The position numbers and the translations under genes were made by a program. From assembly GCF_026262505.1 (NCBI RefSeq), contig NC_067206.1:37895660-37959659 (forward strand): DNA of 64,000 nt, given 5' to 3'. The stretch's first letter is position 1; each line of letters starts with the position of its first letter. Under the pieces are notes generated by a model. The model saw only the letters and a list, made by a program, of their open reading frames with translations. It was not told the DNA's origin and searched no databases. The stretch is from Trichomonas vaginalis G3. Lineage: Eukaryota > Parabasalia > Trichomonadida > Trichomonadidae. Below are positions 63,901-64,000 of the stretch, one piece after another.

Positions 63901-64000
63901 GATAATTCATACTGTGGCAATAACTCCAAATCAATTTCGACCGCATTATTAGTTTCATTAATTATCATATCTATTGCTGTTATTTTAGTTATTGTTTTAA
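60908..64000 (+). pseudogene. BspA-like leucine-rich-repeat surface protein gene, one frameshift, runs off the edge
   Basis: It starts at 60908 (MLSYFFFIFSSQTCTNTTEE) with a short hydrophobic signal-like N-terminus. TpLRR repeats of about 23 residues follow (FPNSLETISEFAFSGCTNLT, LPERIITISKGALKYQ). The frame changes by one base between about 61290 and 61320, after which repeats continue in the next frame without a stop to the window end: SIGIAAFSGCTSLASLKLKS, about 30 repeats in all, with F-x-x-C and L-x-x-I spacing. The last residues (ISTALLVSLIIISIAVILVI) are a membrane helix, so the protein nearly ends here. BspA proteins are adhesion-type surface proteins. Either the gene is recently broken or the base is a sequencing or assembly error. 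Confidence 0.8.

Noticed and set aside
62739-63968. Minus-strand frames in the BspA region
   Set aside because: Shadows of the leucine-rich repeats on the plus strand.

Overview
The window looks like genomic DNA of a trichomonad parabasalid (Trichomonas vaginalis or a close relative; the species cannot be fixed from the sequence alone). It is AT-rich. The host genes appear intron-free, several end in a stop that overlaps TAAA (the known trichomonad poly(A) signal), and they belong to trichomonad-style families: BspA-like leucine-rich repeats, DUF3447/ankyrin proteins, glycine-rich proteins and beta-helix proteins. About two thirds of the window is occupied by two large Polinton/Maverick-type virus-like elements, as expected from the known abundance of Mavericks in T. 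vaginalis.

Element 1 (left window edge to about 18.9 kb; its left end is outside the window) carries the N-terminal part of a protein-primed family B DNA polymerase, a penton-like protein, a fibre with a phage-type tail-collar domain, a DNA adenine methyltransferase, a retroviral-type integrase, large Pro-Thr/coiled-coil structural proteins, a packaging ATPase and many small genes. It has only a few breaks.

Between the elements lie a perfect 16-bp AT microsatellite (19.07-19.40 kb) and a decayed host beta-helix gene.

Element 2 (21,034-45,162) is delimited by about 64-bp terminal inverted repeats and a 6-bp target-site duplication (TGAATT). It carries a major capsid protein remnant, penton-like gene, SF3 helicase, packaging ATPase, integrase, fibre/collar gene, adenine methyltransferase, three KilA-N proteins and small structural genes. 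I see no family B polymerase in it. It has roughly ten breaks, so it is a recent but decaying copy. Its most striking part is 32-37.6 kb: KilA-N genes among eleven GATC-centred palindromes, long direct duplications and repeated hairpins.

The two elements share many gene pairs despite strong divergence: methyltransferase next to a small membrane protein, fibre divergent from a structural gene across 19 bp, and a divergent small-gene pair separated by a tandem-repeat array whose repeat sequence differs completely between elements.

The right third (45.2-64 kb) is host DNA: two glycine-rich proteins plus decayed relatives, beta-helix proteins including a tandem duplicate, an ankyrin protein, a C/G-ending-codon beta-helix gene on the minus strand, and a BspA-like gene that runs off the right edge. 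No tRNA, rRNA or CRISPR locus was seen.
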